Below, piece by piece: positions 24,037 to 32,848 of a stretch of DNA of 35,919 nt. Under the pieces are notes generated by a model that ran no database searches, was not told the origin of the DNA, and was given only the letters and a program-made list of their open reading frames with translations. Within the stretch, counting starts at the first letter, position 1, and each line of letters opens with the position of its first letter. The stretch comes from an uncultured Acidobacteriota bacterium (GTDB taxonomy: Bacteria; Acidobacteriota; Vicinamibacteria; Vicinamibacterales; CAVVIG01). The translations under genes and the position numbers were made by a program. The stretch is from NCBI GenBank assembly GCA_902826465.1, contig CADEEX010000004.1, forward strand, positions 1 to 35,919. The letters are read 5' to 3'.

Positions 24037-25683
24037 ATGTCGCGTGATACGCCCGGCGCCGATCGCGCGCCGGACGCAGAGCCTCTTCCTCCTGAACGCA
24101 TCGCCCGATCGGCCGGACTGGCCGGGATCGCGACCCTGACCAGTCGCATCCTCGGTCTGGTTCGCGAGCAGGTGCTCGCGGCGATGTTCGGGGCGAGCAA
24201 CGAGATGGACGCGTTCCTGGTCGCGCTGCGGTTACCGAGCCTGGTCCGCGACCTGTTCGCTGAAGGCGCGATGAGCGCGGCGTTTGTCCCCACCTTCACC
24301 CGGCATCTGGCGCAGCGAGGCAAAGCGGACGCCTGGCGACTGGCCAACAACGTCATCACCGCGCTGATCCTCGTGACCGGCGCGTTCGTGGTGCTCGGTA
24401 TTCTCCTCGCCCGTCCGATCGTGAACATCTATGCGCCGGAGTTCGCGAACGTCCCAGGAAAGATCGAGCTGACGATTTACCTCGGACGCCTGGTGCTGCC
24501 GTTTCTCACCATGGCGGCGGTCGCAGCCGCCTGCATGGGGATGTTGAACTCGCTCAGGCACTACTTCGTGCCAGCGCTCGCCCCCTCGATGTTCAACGTC
24601 GCGACGCTGCTCTGCCTGCTGTTGCTGACACCGCTCGTCACCTGGCTCGGTCAGCCGCCGATCGCCATACTGGCCATCGGCACCCTTGTAGGCGGTGTCG
24701 GCCAGATTGCCGTGCAATGGCCGGCGCTACGCCGCGAAGGATTCCGCTTCACTCCCAGGCTCGACCTTCGCGACCCTGGACTTCGACAGATTCTGCTCTT
24801 GATGGGCCCTGGGACGCTTGGCATCGCCGCCACCCAGATCAACCTGTTCATCACGACGCAGCTGGCCACCTACGAGGGCGTCGGCACGGTGTCGTGGCTG
24901 CAGTATGCGTTCAGGTTGATCTATCTGCCGATTGGACTGTTCGGTGTCTCGATTGCAACGGCGGTGCTGCCAACCGTGGCGCGACACGCGGCCAGCCACG
25001 ACCACGCCGCGATTGCCAGGACGGTGGGACGCGGCATCGGGTTGATGCTGGTCGTCAACATTCCCGCCACCATCGGTCTGCTCATCCTGGCCGACGACAT
25101 CGTGCAATTGCTCTTCGAACGCGGCCGGTTTCTGCCGTCTGATACGCTGGCGACGGCGACGGCGTTGCGTTGCTATGCGATCGGGCTGGTGGGGTATGCG
25201 ACAGCCCGCATCTCGTCGCCGGTGTTCTACGCGCTGGGTCGCAGTCGCATCTCAGTGATGGTGAGTGTGGCCACCATTGGTCTGAACGTGGGACTGAGCC
25301 TGGTGCTCGTCCGCCTGCTCGGCTTCAGCGGCCTCGCCCTCACAACAGCCATCTGCGCGCTGTTCAATGGCGGTGTGCTCCTGATCCTGCTGCGGCGGCA
25401 CCTCGGACAGTTCGACTTTGGTGCGCTCGCCACCACGCTGGGCAAGGCACTGGCGGCGTCGGCGGTGATGGCTGCGGCGGTGTACGGGACGCTCGAGGGC
25501 CTGCGCCAGGCGTTACCCGGCCACGGCCTGCCGTCTGAAGCCACGCGGGTGTTGCTCGCCATCGTTGCCGGACTCATCGTCCTCGCGCTGTCAGGCCCGG
25601 TGCTCGGCATCCGTGAGATCAACGACGCGATACGCTCGGCCAGGCGCCGACTGGGGTCCATGCGCTCGCCAACGCCACCGTAA
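24037..25683 (+). CDS. murJ: Lipid II flippase MurJ
   Basis: MOP-superfamily membrane protein (548 residues, about 14 helices) that flips lipid II to the periplasmic face for peptidoglycan assembly. The diagnostic N-terminal region reads SRILGLVREQVLAAMFGAS...DAFLVALRLPSLVRDLFAEGAMSAAFVPTF (about 36-88), with the charged residues lining the MurJ cavity. Later family segments include LFERGRF and ALGRSRISVMVS. It is in a different transcription unit from the dcw cluster, on the opposite strand, 3 bases after the YqeY gene. It starts at ATG 24037 with no ribosome site. Confidence 0.94.
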   Translation: MSRDTPGADRAPDAEPLPPERIARSAGLAGIATLTSRILGLVREQVLAAMFGASNEMDAFLVALRLPSLVRDLFAEGAMSAAFVPTFTRHLAQRGKADAWRLANNVITALILVTGAFVVLGILLARPIVNIYAPEFANVPGKIELTIYLGRLVLPFLTMAAVAAACMGMLNSLRHYFVPALAPSMFNVATLLCLLLLTPLVTWLGQPPIAILAIGTLVGGVGQIAVQWPALRREGFRFTPRLDLRDPGLRQILLLMGPGTLGIAATQINLFITTQLATYEGVGTVSWLQYAFRLIYLPIGLFGVSIATAVLPTVARHAASHDHAAIARTVGRGIGLMLVVNIPATIGLLILADDIVQLLFERGRFLPSDTLATATALRCYAIGLVGYATARISSPVFYALGRSRISVMVSVATIGLNVGLSLVLVRLLGFSGLALTTAICALFNGGVLLILLRRHLGQFDFGALATTLGKALAASAVMAAAVYGTLEGLRQALPGHGLPSEATRVLLAIVAGLIVLALSGPVLGIREINDAIRSARRRLGSMRSPTPP

Positions 25684-25708
25684 CGCCTTCAGGGCGACCG
25701 GCGCGTGA

Positions 25709-25714
25709 TACGAT
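25709..25714 (+). promoter_or_regulatory. -10-like TACGAT upstream of the rhomboid gene
   Basis: TACGAT lies 12 bases before the ATG at 25727, which predicts a leader of about 5-6 bases with no ribosome site. The same hexamer is found upstream of the first sugar-operon gene (18238-18243). Confidence 0.3.
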
Positions 25715-25726
25715 TTTTCAGCCGTC

Positions 25727-26485
25727 ATGCCCAGGTCCTACGCGCCGTCCCGTTCGTCGATGTCGTTCGGGCCGGGCCCATTGTCGCCGGCGCTGCAGCT
25801 GATCATCGGCACGAACGTCGCCCTGTTCCTCGCGCAGAACCTCACCAGCGACATCACCGCCTACCTTGGCCTGCAACCGTGGATGGTGCTCGAGCGTTTC
25901 GCCATCTGGCAGCTCGGCAGCTATATGTTCCTGCATGGTGGACTGGTCCACCTGCTGTTCAACATGCTGGCGTTGTGGATGTTCGGCACCGAACTCGAAC
26001 GCATCTGGGGCACCCGCTACTTCGTGAAGTACTACGGGGCCTGCGGAATCGGCGCTGCGGCACTGACGGTGCTGTTTTCGTTGCTCCCTCTCGACGTCGC
26101 CACCAGTCTTCGCCACGCGGTCGTTATTGGCGCGTCAGGTGCGATCTACGGACTCCTGCTCGCCTACGGCCTCTACTTTCCGGACCGACCGATTTACATG
26201 TACATGGTGTTCCCGATTCCGGCGAAATATTTCGTGGTGATCATGGGAGCCATCGCCTTCTACTCGTCGCTCGCCAGCAATAGCGGCGTCGCCAACATGA
26301 CCCACCTTGGTGGCCTCGTCGTCGGCTACCTGATGTTGAAGGGCGCGCGACTGCACCCGTTGTCCGAAGCCAAGTACTGGTACCTGCGCTGGAAGATGCA
26401 CCGTGTGCGGAAGAAGTTCGACGTCTACGAAGGCGGCCGCGGCGACGGCCGGCGCTCGGGCGGATGGAATCAGCGCGTCCACTGA
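25727..26485 (+). CDS. Rhomboid family intramembrane serine protease
   Basis: A 252-residue polytopic membrane protein. The catalytic dyad is readable as Ser137 in GASGAIYG and His193 in MTHLGG. The HGGLVHLLFNM segment (70-80) supplies the oxyanion His/Asn and the LALWMFGTELE L1-loop is present (WMFG), so the enzyme should be active. The C terminus is a basic cytoplasmic tail (RWKMHRVRKKF). Rhomboids cut helices of membrane-protein substrates; the substrate is unknown. It follows murJ by 43 bases and converges on the cupin gene, with 53 bases between stops and no clear terminator. Confidence 0.92.
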   Translation: MPRSYAPSRSSMSFGPGPLSPALQLIIGTNVALFLAQNLTSDITAYLGLQPWMVLERFAIWQLGSYMFLHGGLVHLLFNMLALWMFGTELERIWGTRYFVKYYGACGIGAAALTVLFSLLPLDVATSLRHAVVIGASGAIYGLLLAYGLYFPDRPIYMYMVFPIPAKYFVVIMGAIAFYSSLASNSGVANMTHLGGLVVGYLMLKGARLHPLSEAKYWYLRWKMHRVRKKFDVYEGGRGDGRRSGGWNQRVH

Positions 26486-26538
26486 CCGCGCCCGGTGTGG
26501 CGCGGCACCCTGGTGGTCCCGCTGGCAGGATCTGAGAA

Positions 26539-26898
26539 CTAGACGTCGGCCTCAGCGGCAGCCAGACTCCAGGACGTGCGAGGGGGGCTGAATACATCGA
26601 GTTCGAAGGTGTCTTCGAGCGCCTCGGCCTGGTGCGCCACGCCTGCAGGAATGTGCAGGACTTCGCCTTCCCGCACCGTAATCTCTTCGCCGGCCACCAC
26701 GAACTTGAGCGCGCCCTGCAGCACGTAGGTCATCTGTTCGCTGTCGTGCGCGTGCAGCGGCACCAGGCAGCCGCGCTTCACGTAGCTCTGCACCAGCATC
26801 TCGCGCTCGCCGGTCACCACCTTGCGCGACAGCATTTCGGTGACCTTTTCAAGCGCGATCTCATCCCATCGATGCAATCGCACGGCGGCGGGTGTCAT
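26539..26898 (-). CDS. Small cupin-domain protein
   Basis: A single-domain cupin of about 119 residues. Motif 1 reads PLHAHDSEQMTYVLQG (His, His, Glu as metal ligands) and motif 2 GEVLHIPAGVAHQAEA (His ligand), so the metal site is intact. The enzymatic or binding role cannot be told from sequence. I chose the ATG at 26898 because the cupin fold begins shortly after and the - strand TATCCT ends 9 bases before it; longer starts at 26919 (ATG) and 26925 (GTG) are also open. It is divergent from the E1 gene, with very little room for two promoters. Confidence 0.8.
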   Translation of the reverse strand: MTPAAVRLHRWDEIALEKVTEMLSRKVVTGEREMLVQSYVKRGCLVPLHAHDSEQMTYVLQGALKFVVAGEEITVREGEVLHIPAGVAHQAEALEDTFELDVFSPPRTSWSLAAAEADV

Positions 26899-26932
26899 TG
26901 GCGAACGAGGATATCTCATTCGCACGGGATGC

Positions 26933-26940
26933 TATAGAAT
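26933..26940 (+). promoter_or_regulatory. -10-like TATAGAAT upstream of the E1 gene
   Basis: TATAGA/TAGAAT lies 9-11 bases before the ATG at 26950, predicting a very short leader. No ribosome site is visible; no -35 consensus is seen at normal spacing. Confidence 0.35.
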
Positions 26941-26949
26941 CCCAGACGG

Positions 26950-29094
26950 ATGAAGGGCACCGTCCTCCACGGTGAACAGGTTACCGCTTCAACGCCCGCA
27001 GACTCGCAGTTCCTAGGTCTCTCGCGCGACGCGCTTCTCGACGTCTATCGCGGCATGGTCCGGTCGCGAAAAGTCGACGACAAAGAGATCCAGCTCAAGA
27101 ACCAGAGCCTGGCGTTCTTCCAGATCAGTGGAGCGGGACACGAAGCCATTCAGATCGCGGCCGGCATGACGCTCCGGCCCGGCTACGACTGGTTCCACCC
27201 GTACTACCGAGACCGCGCCCTGGCCCTGACGCTCGGCGTCACCCCCCTCGACATGCTGCTGGCCTCCGTCGGCGCGGCCACCGACCCGAGCAATGCCGGG
27301 CGGCAAATGCCGTCCCACTGGGGCGACACAACGAAGCACCTGGTCTCGGGCTCCAGCGCCACGGCCACACAGGTGCTACACGCCGTCGGCGCCGCCGAAG
27401 CTGGCGTGCTCTATCAACGCCTCACTGACATCGAAGACCGCGCCTCGCGCTTCCACGACGACGAGGTGGTGTTCACCTCGCTTGGGGAGGGATCAACGAG
27501 CGAGGGCGAGTTCTGGGAAGCGCTCAACGTCTCGGCGAACCGGCTGCTGCCGGTCGTATTCCTTGTCGAGGACAACGGCTACGCGATTTCGGTCCCAGTA
27601 GAAGTAGAAACCGCAGGCGGCGATATCTCGAAGATCGTTCGCGCGTTCCCCGGCCTTCATGTCGAGACGGCGGACGGCACCGACTTCCTCGACAGCCTGC
27701 GCGCCATGCGTAGCGCCGTGGCGTACGCCCGTGCCCGCAAGGGGCCGGCCTTCGTCCACGCGCACTGTGTACGCCCGTACTCGCACTCATTGTCTGACGA
27801 CGAGAGGTTCTACAAGACCGAAGCCGAGCGGGCTGCCGAATCACTGCGCGATCCGATCAAACGCTTCGGCGAATTCCTTATGGCCGAGGGATTGGCCACG
27901 ACCGGCGACCTCGCGGCGATCGCGGCGGTTGTCGAGCGCGAAGTCGATGACGCGGCGCAGGCCGCCCTCAAGGCGCCGAAGCCGGCGAAGCACACGGCGT
28001 CTCACTTCGTGTTCTCGCCGACGGTCGATCCGACCAGCGCCGCCTTCGACGCCACGGCGAACACCACGGGCACACCCGAGACGATGGTCGATGCCATCAA
28101 CCGGACCCTCAAGGACGAAATGGCGCGCAATCCGCGCATCGTCGTCTTCGGCGAAGACGTTGCCGACGCGAGCCGCAGCGCCGCGCTTGCGACCGTGAAG
28201 GGCAAGGGTGGCGTCTTCAAGGTCACTCACGGCCTGCAGCGCCAGTTCGGCGACGATCGGGTGTTCAACGCGCCAATTGCTGAAGCCTGCATCATCGGGC
28301 GCGCCGTTGGGATGGCGACGCGCGGCATCAAGCCGGTGGTCGAGATTCAGTTCTTCGACTACATCTGGCCGGCGATGATGCAGATCAGGAACGAGATGGC
28401 GATGATGCGCTATCGATCGGGCAATCACTGGTCATGCCCGATGGTGATTCGCGTGCCGATTGGCGGTTACCTCCGTGGCGGCGGTCCGTACCACAGCCAG
28501 TCGGGCGAGAGCATCTTCGCGCACTGCCCCGGGATCCGCATCGCTTACCCGTCGAACGCCGCCGACGCCGCCGGGTTGCTGCGCACGTCGATTCGCTGCG
28601 ACGATCCGGTGCTGTTTCTCGAACACAAGCACCTGTACCGTCAAACGTACAACCGGACCCCCTACCCTGGGCCCGACTACACGCTGCCCTTCGGGCAGGC
28701 GGCGCTGCGTCGCGAAGGCACCGACGTACTCGTCGTCACCTGGGGTGCCCTGGTTCAGCGCACGCTGCTGGCGGCGCATCACGCCGAGAAGCTTGGCGCG
28801 CAGGCGGCCGTGCTCGATCTGCGGACGATTGCGCCGTACGACTGGGAGAGCATCGCCACGCACGTCAAGCGCATCAGCAAGGTCGTCATCGCCCACGAAG
28901 ACACCTTGACCTGCGGATTCGGCGCCGAGATCGCCGCACGCATCGCCGGAGAGCTGTTCGAGTATCTCGACGCGCCGGTACGGCGCGTCGCCGCGCTCGA
29001 CACACCGGTCGCCTACTCCCCGGACCTCGAAGAGGCCATCCTGCCTCAGGCCTCGGACATCCTCGAAGCCATCCTCGATACGGCGAAGTACTGA
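26950..29094 (+). CDS. Branched-chain 2-oxoacid dehydrogenase E1, fused alpha and beta subunits
   Basis: A 714-residue fusion of the two E1 subunits of a 2-oxoisovalerate-type dehydrogenase, which decarboxylates branched-chain 2-oxoacids on thiamine diphosphate and passes the acyl group to an E2. The alpha part (about 1-365) has [11 protein letters not shown], the thiamine region [15 protein letters not shown] (179 on) and [10 protein letters not shown] (207-216). The beta part (about 380-714) has [50 protein letters not shown] and LFLEHK. The GDG of the thiamine motif is GEG here. No E2 or E3 gene is in the window. The next gene starts 10 bases after its stop, which suggests co-transcription with the beta-oxidation genes. 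Confidence 0.93.
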   Translation: MKGTVLHGEQVTASTPADSQFLGLSRDALLDVYRGMVRSRKVDDKEIQLKNQSLAFFQISGAGHEAIQIAAGMTLRPGYDWFHPYYRDRALALTLGVTPLDMLLASVGAATDPSNAGRQMPSHWGDTTKHLVSGSSATATQVLHAVGAAEAGVLYQRLTDIEDRASRFHDDEVVFTSLGEGSTSEGEFWEALNVSANRLLPVVFLVEDNGYAISVPVEVETAGGDISKIVRAFPGLHVETADGTDFLDSLRAMRSAVAYARARKGPAFVHAHCVRPYSHSLSDDERFYKTEAERAAESLRDPIKRFGEFLMAEGLATTGDLAAIAAVVEREVDDAAQAALKAPKPAKHTASHFVFSPTVDPTSAAFDATANTTGTPETMVDAINRTLKDEMARNPRIVVFGEDVADASRSAALATVKGKGGVFKVTHGLQRQFGDDRVFNAPIAEACIIGRAVGMATRGIKPVVEIQFFDYIWPAMMQIRNEMAMMRYRSGNHWSCPMVIRVPIGGYLRGGGPYHSQSGESIFAHCPGIRIAYPSNAADAAGLLRTSIRCDDPVLFLEHKHLYRQTYNRTPYPGPDYTLPFGQAALRREGTDVLVVTWGALVQRTLLAAHHAEKLGAQAAVLDLRTIAPYDWESIATHVKRISKVVIAHEDTLTCGFGAEIAARIAGELFEYLDAPVRRVAALDTPVAYSPDLEEAILPQASDILEAILDTAKY

Positions 29095-29104
29095 AACGGT
29101 GTCG

Positions 29105-31381
29105 ATGAATCGCGGCACCCCCGTTCGATCGGCGGCAGTACTTGGCGCTGGCACGATGGGCGCGCAGATCGCGGCACACCTGGCCAACGCCGGCATTCCC
29201 GTCGTCCTGCTCGACGTCACCCGCGACGCGGCGCGCGACGGGCTGAAACGCGCGGCGGCACTCAAACCAGACCCGTTCTTCACCCGACACGCGAGCACGC
29301 TCATAGCGACCGGCGGCTTCGCCGACGACCTCGGCCTGATCGCGAACGCTGACTGGATCGTCGAAGCGGTCGTCGAGCGACTCGACGTCAAGCGCAGCCT
29401 GTTCGAACGGGTCGAGGCGGTGCGGGCCCCAGGCGCGATCGTGTCGTCGAACACGTCGGGCATTCCGATCGCAGCCATCGCCGACGGGCGCAGCGTCGAG
29501 TTCCGGCGGCACTTTCTCGGGACGCACTTTTTCAATCCGCCGCGATATCTGAAGCTGCTCGAGGTCATCCCGACACCAGACACTGATGCGACGGTTGTCG
29601 AACGGATCTCGGCGTTCGCCGACTTCCACCTCGGCAAAGGCGTCGTCGTCGCGAACGACACACCGGGGTTCATTGCCAACAGGATCGGCATCTTCGGACT
29701 GATCCGGATGCTCGACGCGCTCGCTGTCAGCGACTACACCATCGAAGAGATCGACGCCATCACAGGGCCGGCGCTGGGACGCCCCAGGAGCGCCACGTTC
29801 CGCACGATGGACATCGCGGGCCTCGACGTACTCGGACACGTCATTCGCGATCTGTCGGAGCGATTGGGCGGGACCGATCCCGCGCGTGCCTTCGTCGTTC
29901 CACCGCTGATCACCGCGCTGCTCGCGCAGGGCGCGCTCGGCGAGAAATCGGGGCGCGGCTTCTACCGACGCGAAGGCGCCGATATCCTGACGCTTGACCC
30001 CGCCACGCTGTCGTACCGGGCGAAGCAGCCGCCACGTCTGCCCGCCCTGGACGCCGTCAAGGGTGTCGACGACGTCGGAGTGCGACTGAAGACACTGTTC
30101 AACGGCCACGACCGGGTGGGCGCCTTCCTGCGCACGACGCTCGCACCGACGCTGGTGTATGCGGCCGACATCGCCCCGCTGGTGGCACGCTCGATCGACG
30201 ATGTCGATCGGGCCATGCGCTGGGGGTTCGGCTGGGACATCGGCCCGTTCGAAATGTGGGACGCGATCGGCCTGCGCGAAGTGATGGCGGCGGCGGGTCA
30301 GACGGCCGTGCCCGCGCTCGTGCAGCAGGCGATCGACCGCGGCCGCAATCAGCTGCGCTCAACACCCATCTCGCCCAGGCCTGGCCTGCAGTTGCTGCGC
30401 AGCGCGCGCGACCAGGACCGCGTGGTTCGGCGCAACGCTGGCGCCAGCCTCGTCGACCTCGGTGACGGCGTCCTGGCCGTCGAATTCCACTCGAAGCTGA
30501 ACACCATCGGCGGTGACACCGTCGAGATGGTCGTGGGCGGCGTTCGGGAGGCGGCCGCCAACTTCTCCGCGTTGGTCATCGGGACGGAGGCACCGGACTT
30601 CTCAGCGGGCGCCAACCTGATGCTCCTGCTGCTCGAGGCGCAGGAAGGCAACTGGGACGAGATCGACCTGATGATCCGGACATTCCAGCAGATGAACCTG
30701 GCGCTGCGCTATGCAGCGGTGCCGGTCGTCATCGCCGCTGGCGGAATGACGTTCGGCGGTGGGTGCGAAATCGCGCTGCACGGCGACCGCGTCCAGGCGG
30801 CGGGCGAGACCTACATGGGGTTGATCGAAGTCGGTGTCGGTTTGATTCCGGCTGGCGGCGGCACCAAGGAGATGCTGGCGCGCGCGATGCATCTGGCGGG
30901 GCCCGGGACGCATCCGCTGGCGGCGTCGCAGGCAGTGTTCGAAACGATCGCACTGGCGAAGGTCTCGACCAGCGCTCCTCACGCACGCCAGCTCGGTTAT
31001 CTCCGCGACTGCGACAGCATCACCATGAATCGCGAACGCCTGGTCGCAGACGCCAAGACGATTGCGCTTGATCGCGCGCGGACCGGCTATATGCCGCCAG
31101 CGCCTCAGCCGATCCCTGTCGGAGGCGAGAGCGTCGAAGCCGCGCTCCAGCTTGGCGTCCACCTCGCGTGGCGCGCCGGCCGGATCAGCGACCACGACGT
31201 CGTCATCGGCCGCGCCCTGGCGCACATCGTCGCCGGTGGCTCCTTGCCCCATGCCTCGGCCGTCAGCGAAGCACACCTGCTCGACCTCGAGCGGGAAGCG
31301 TTTCTGAAGCTGTGTGGGGAACGCCGCACGCTCGAGCGGATGCAGCACACGCTCAAGACCGGCAAGCCGCTGCGAAACTAG
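29105..31381 (+). CDS. fadN: FadN-like 3-hydroxyacyl-CoA dehydrogenase / enoyl-CoA hydratase
   Basis: A bifunctional beta-oxidation enzyme of about 758 residues, with the dehydrogenase half first, as in Bacillus FadN. The NAD motif VLGAGTMGAQIAAH is at about residues 12-25; HFFNPPRYLKLLEVIP carries the catalytic His/Asn region, followed by NDTPGFIANRIG and a second 3HCDH C-terminal domain. The hydratase half (about 450-640) shows FSAGANL (oxyanion hole) and GGGCEIALHGD...LIEVGVGLIPAGGGTKE, keeping both catalytic Glu positions. ATG at 29105 or GTG at 29099 could be the start; neither has a good ribosome site. Downstream genes supply thiolase and acyl-CoA dehydrogenase. Confidence 0.93.
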   Translation: MNRGTPVRSAAVLGAGTMGAQIAAHLANAGIPVVLLDVTRDAARDGLKRAAALKPDPFFTRHASTLIATGGFADDLGLIANADWIVEAVVERLDVKRSLFERVEAVRAPGAIVSSNTSGIPIAAIADGRSVEFRRHFLGTHFFNPPRYLKLLEVIPTPDTDATVVERISAFADFHLGKGVVVANDTPGFIANRIGIFGLIRMLDALAVSDYTIEEIDAITGPALGRPRSATFRTMDIAGLDVLGHVIRDLSERLGGTDPARAFVVPPLITALLAQGALGEKSGRGFYRREGADILTLDPATLSYRAKQPPRLPALDAVKGVDDVGVRLKTLFNGHDRVGAFLRTTLAPTLVYAADIAPLVARSIDDVDRAMRWGFGWDIGPFEMWDAIGLREVMAAAGQTAVPALVQQAIDRGRNQLRSTPISPRPGLQLLRSARDQDRVVRRNAGASLVDLGDGVLAVEFHSKLNTIGGDTVEMVVGGVREAAANFSALVIGTEAPDFSAGANLMLLLLEAQEGNWDEIDLMIRTFQQMNLALRYAAVPVVIAAGGMTFGGGCEIALHGDRVQAAGETYMGLIEVGVGLIPAGGGTKEMLARAMHLAGPGTHPLAASQAVFETIALAKVSTSAPHARQLGYLRDCDSITMNRERLVADAKTIALDRARTGYMPPAPQPIPVGGESVEAALQLGVHLAWRAGRISDHDVVIGRALAHIVAGGSLPHASAVSEAHLLDLEREAFLKLCGERRTLERMQHTLKTGKPLRN

Positions 31382-31392
31382 GGGCGAAACCC

Positions 31393-32193
31393 TTGCACAT
31401 CATCGAACGGGGACACGGCGAGCCGCTCGTGATCGTGCCAGGCATCCAGGGGCGCTGGGAATGGGTCGGCGCCGCTGTGGACGCACTGGCCGAGCGCTAC
31501 CGCGTGCTCACGTTCTCGCTCGGTGACGAGCCGACCGCGCGCTGCGACATGCGGCCCGGCATGGACGGCTTTGCCGATCAGATCGCCCTGGCGCTCGACA
31601 GCCGGGGCCTGCGCTGCGCCGCAGTGTGCGGCATCTCCTTTGGCGGCCTCGTGGCGCTGCGTTTTGCCGCACGCGCGCCCGAGCGCGTTTCTTCGCTGGT
31701 GCTGATCTCAGCGCCCGGCCCCCGCTGGCACCTGCGGCCACGTCACGACTTCTTTGCCAGGCACCCGCTCGTCTTCGGTCCGCTGTTTCTCGTCGAAGCC
31801 GCCCTGAGGCTGCAACGCGAACTCTCGGCGATGCCGCGCGACACGGCCGAACGCGGCCGCTTTCTCCGGCGCTATCTTGGCGCCGTGCTCTCGGCCCCGG
31901 GATCGCCGGTACGGATGGCCGTGCGGGCACGGCTGATTGGCGCGTACGACCGCACGGCTGATGCCGTGGCGATCTCGTGTCCGACGCTCGTCATGCACGG
32001 AGAGGCGTCGCTCGATCACGTCGTCGATGTCGGCGGGACGCGCGATTACCTCACCGCGATTCGCGGTGCACGCGAAGCCACGCTGGCCGCCACGGGCCAT
32101 CTTGGCTTCGCCACCCGTCCGCGCGAGTTCGCGCGCCAGGTTCACGATTTTCTTTCCGGGGTCGCACAGGGTAGCCATGACAGTGCTGCGTGA
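31393..32193 (+). CDS. Alpha/beta hydrolase
   Basis: A 266-residue alpha/beta-hydrolase fold protein. The nucleophile elbow is GISFGG (Ser82); an HG dipeptide near the oxyanion strand (GHGEPLVIVPGIQG), an acid in the strand after PTLVMHGEASLDHV, and His in TGHLGFATRP complete the pattern. The frame is open far upstream over fadN, but TTG at 31393, with AGGGG 8 bases upstream, gives the family's natural N terminus (MHIIERGHGEPLVIVPG). The gene overlaps the next hydrolase by 17 bases. Substrate unknown; its place in a fatty acid operon suggests an esterase or thioesterase role. Confidence 0.8.
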   Translation: MHIIERGHGEPLVIVPGIQGRWEWVGAAVDALAERYRVLTFSLGDEPTARCDMRPGMDGFADQIALALDSRGLRCAAVCGISFGGLVALRFAARAPERVSSLVLISAPGPRWHLRPRHDFFARHPLVFGPLFLVEAALRLQRELSAMPRDTAERGRFLRRYLGAVLSAPGSPVRMAVRARLIGAYDRTADAVAISCPTLVMHGEASLDHVVDVGGTRDYLTAIRGAREATLAATGHLGFATRPREFARQVHDFLSGVAQGSHDSAA

Positions 32194-32848
32194 GATTCAG
32201 GGGCCGGCCGGCCGCCTCGAAGTTCTGCTCGACGAACCGTCAGAGTCCGGCATCTCGGCGGAAGGAACGGGGCAATCGGGTGCGAATGGAACGATCCGCG
32301 CAGCCGTGGTCTTCAATCATCCGCATCCGCAGTTTGGCGGCACCATGCACACCAAGACGGTGTTTCAATCGGCCAAGGCGCTGGCGCGCATCGGCTGCGT
32401 CGTGCTCCGTTTCAATTGCCGCGGCGTCGGCAAGAGCGCTGGCCAGTACGACGAGGGCCGGGGTGAAATGGAAGACTTCCGAGCGGCGCTCGACTTCATG
32501 CACGAGCGCTATCCAGGCACCCCGCTGTGGGCGGCCGGGATGTCGTTCGGATCATGGGTCGGGCTCACCGTCGGCGCCGAAGACTCGCGCGTCTCGCTGT
32601 TGCTGGGCGTCGCCATGCCGGTCAACAAGTACGACTACGCTGCGGTGGCAGCGAGCAGCAAACCAAAGTTCTTCATTCACGGTGAGTTCGACGAAATCTG
32701 CAGCGAAAAGGACATCCGTCGGTTCTACGCGCACGCGGTCGATCCGAAGGAACTGGTCATCATCGAGGGATCGGATCACCTCTTCGACGGCAAGGTGAGC
32801 CAGGTCGCCGACGCAGTGGAAGACCTGCTGGGAGATTGGACGTCATGA
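32177..32848 (+). CDS. Alpha/beta hydrolase (COG2945-like)
   Basis: A 223-residue alpha/beta-hydrolase fold protein unlike its upstream neighbour. It shows [17 protein letters not shown] and [12 protein letters not shown], typical of COG2945-type hydrolases, the nucleophile elbow GMSFGSWVG (Ser123), the acid HGEFDEIC and the histidine in GSDHLFDG. The ATG at 32177 has AGGG 6 bases upstream. Stop and the thiolase ATG overlap as ATGA. A thioesterase or ester hydrolase in lipid catabolism is plausible, not shown. Confidence 0.85.
   Translation: MTVLREIQGPAGRLEVLLDEPSESGISAEGTGQSGANGTIRAAVVFNHPHPQFGGTMHTKTVFQSAKALARIGCVVLRFNCRGVGKSAGQYDEGRGEMEDFRAALDFMHERYPGTPLWAAGMSFGSWVGLTVGAEDSRVSLLLGVAMPVNKYDYAAVAASSKPKFFIHGEFDEICSEKDIRRFYAHAVDPKELVIIEGSDHLFDGKVSQVADAVEDLLGDWTS

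Noticed and set aside
28886-30109. 407-codon - strand frame opposite the E1/fadN junction
   Set aside because: Antisense shadow; the + strand genes are well supported.
31168-31392. Longer N terminus for the first alpha/beta hydrolase, starting inside fadN
   Set aside because: Translation there is Arg/Pro-rich and runs over fadN; the TTG at 31393 with AGGGG upstream gives a normal fold start.
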